52,538 nucleotides of DNA, taken from positions 1-52,538 of the forward strand of contig NZ_NWVL01000058.1 of assembly GCF_002382885.1 (NCBI RefSeq). The letters are read 5' to 3'. Made by a program: the position numbers and the translations under genes. The stretch's first letter is position 1. Each line of letters opens with the position of its first letter. Shown here piece by piece: positions 52,506-52,538 of this stretch. A model generated the notes under the pieces. That model was not told the origin of the DNA. It ran no database searches and saw nothing but the letters and a program-made list of their open reading frames with translations. The stretch comes from Streptomyces sp. WZ.A104 (GTDB taxonomy: Bacteria; Actinomycetota; Actinomycetes; Streptomycetales; Streptomycetaceae).

Positions 52506-52538
52506 TCACCGCCCCAGCGCGGCCATCGCCGCGTTGTG
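52506..52538 (-). CDS. possible C-terminal end of a gene entering from the right edge
   Basis: Read on the minus strand, the last 33 bp give HNAAMAALGR followed by TGA. It would converge on the serine hydrolase gene. Too short to identify. Confidence 0.25.
   Translation of the reverse strand, partial: HNAAMAALGR

Overview
The window is high-GC actinobacterial DNA and almost certainly a Streptomyces chromosome. The evidence is the strong GC bias at third codon positions, frequent GTG starts, a geosmin synthase, a melC1-melC2 tyrosinase operon, an NsdA/NsdB-type regulator and mycothiol-type DinB proteins. I see no tRNA, rRNA, CRISPR array, insertion sequence or phage gene. Functions are assigned by reading motifs and by memory of families; no search was run.

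Left part (1-10.1 kb): a secreted GH114-type protein, a two-domain VOC protein, a lysophospholipid acyltransferase, a solitary tsaD with an AT-rich promoter, the decayed end of a GH13 alpha-glucosidase gene, two very small genes, a STAND/NB-ARC ATPase without a DNA-binding domain, a GNAT acetyltransferase and a secreted serine hydrolase. From 10.1 to 15.3 kb come a PepSY-type lipoprotein, a small DUF-type protein and the fructose operon fruR-fruK-(44-aa ORF)-fruA, with a promoter and GAAAC repeats upstream.

Middle (15.3-34.8 kb): a small CX5R phosphatase, a methyltransferase, signal peptidase I, two DinB proteins (one divergent from a WYL regulator), an epoxide hydrolase, a secreted TNT-type NAD glycohydrolase with a 77-aa partner gene 3 nt downstream, an AlkZ-like winged-helix protein, a DUF4389 membrane protein, a TPR protein, a PAS-SpoIIE phosphatase, the NsdB-like regulator divergent from a phosphotransferase, a secreted SLT lytic transglycosylase, geosmin synthase and a conserved hypothetical protein.

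Right part (34.9-52.5 kb): mostly acyl-CoA metabolism. An enoyl-CoA hydratase, a DUF35 OB-fold protein and two thiolase-like proteins form one operon, divergent from an acyl-CoA synthetase. Gene content and order recall the fadD19 / echA19 / Rv3521 / ltp4 / ltp3 block of the mycobacterial KstR (cholesterol) regulon. The shared promoter region holds a perfect match to the KstR consensus TNNAACNNGTTNNA and a TCTGA-N7-TCAGA palindrome. A near copy of that palindrome, including its flanks, lies 11.3 kb away in front of a nitronate monooxygenase-acyl-CoA synthetase operon. I read this as a candidate sterol (C24-branched side chain) or branched acyl-CoA degradation module; this is the most interesting part of the window. 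Between these units lie a fused double alpha/beta hydrolase, a phenylacetate-CoA ligase, another acyl-CoA ligase and the melanin operon. A secreted serine beta-lactamase-like protein ends the window.
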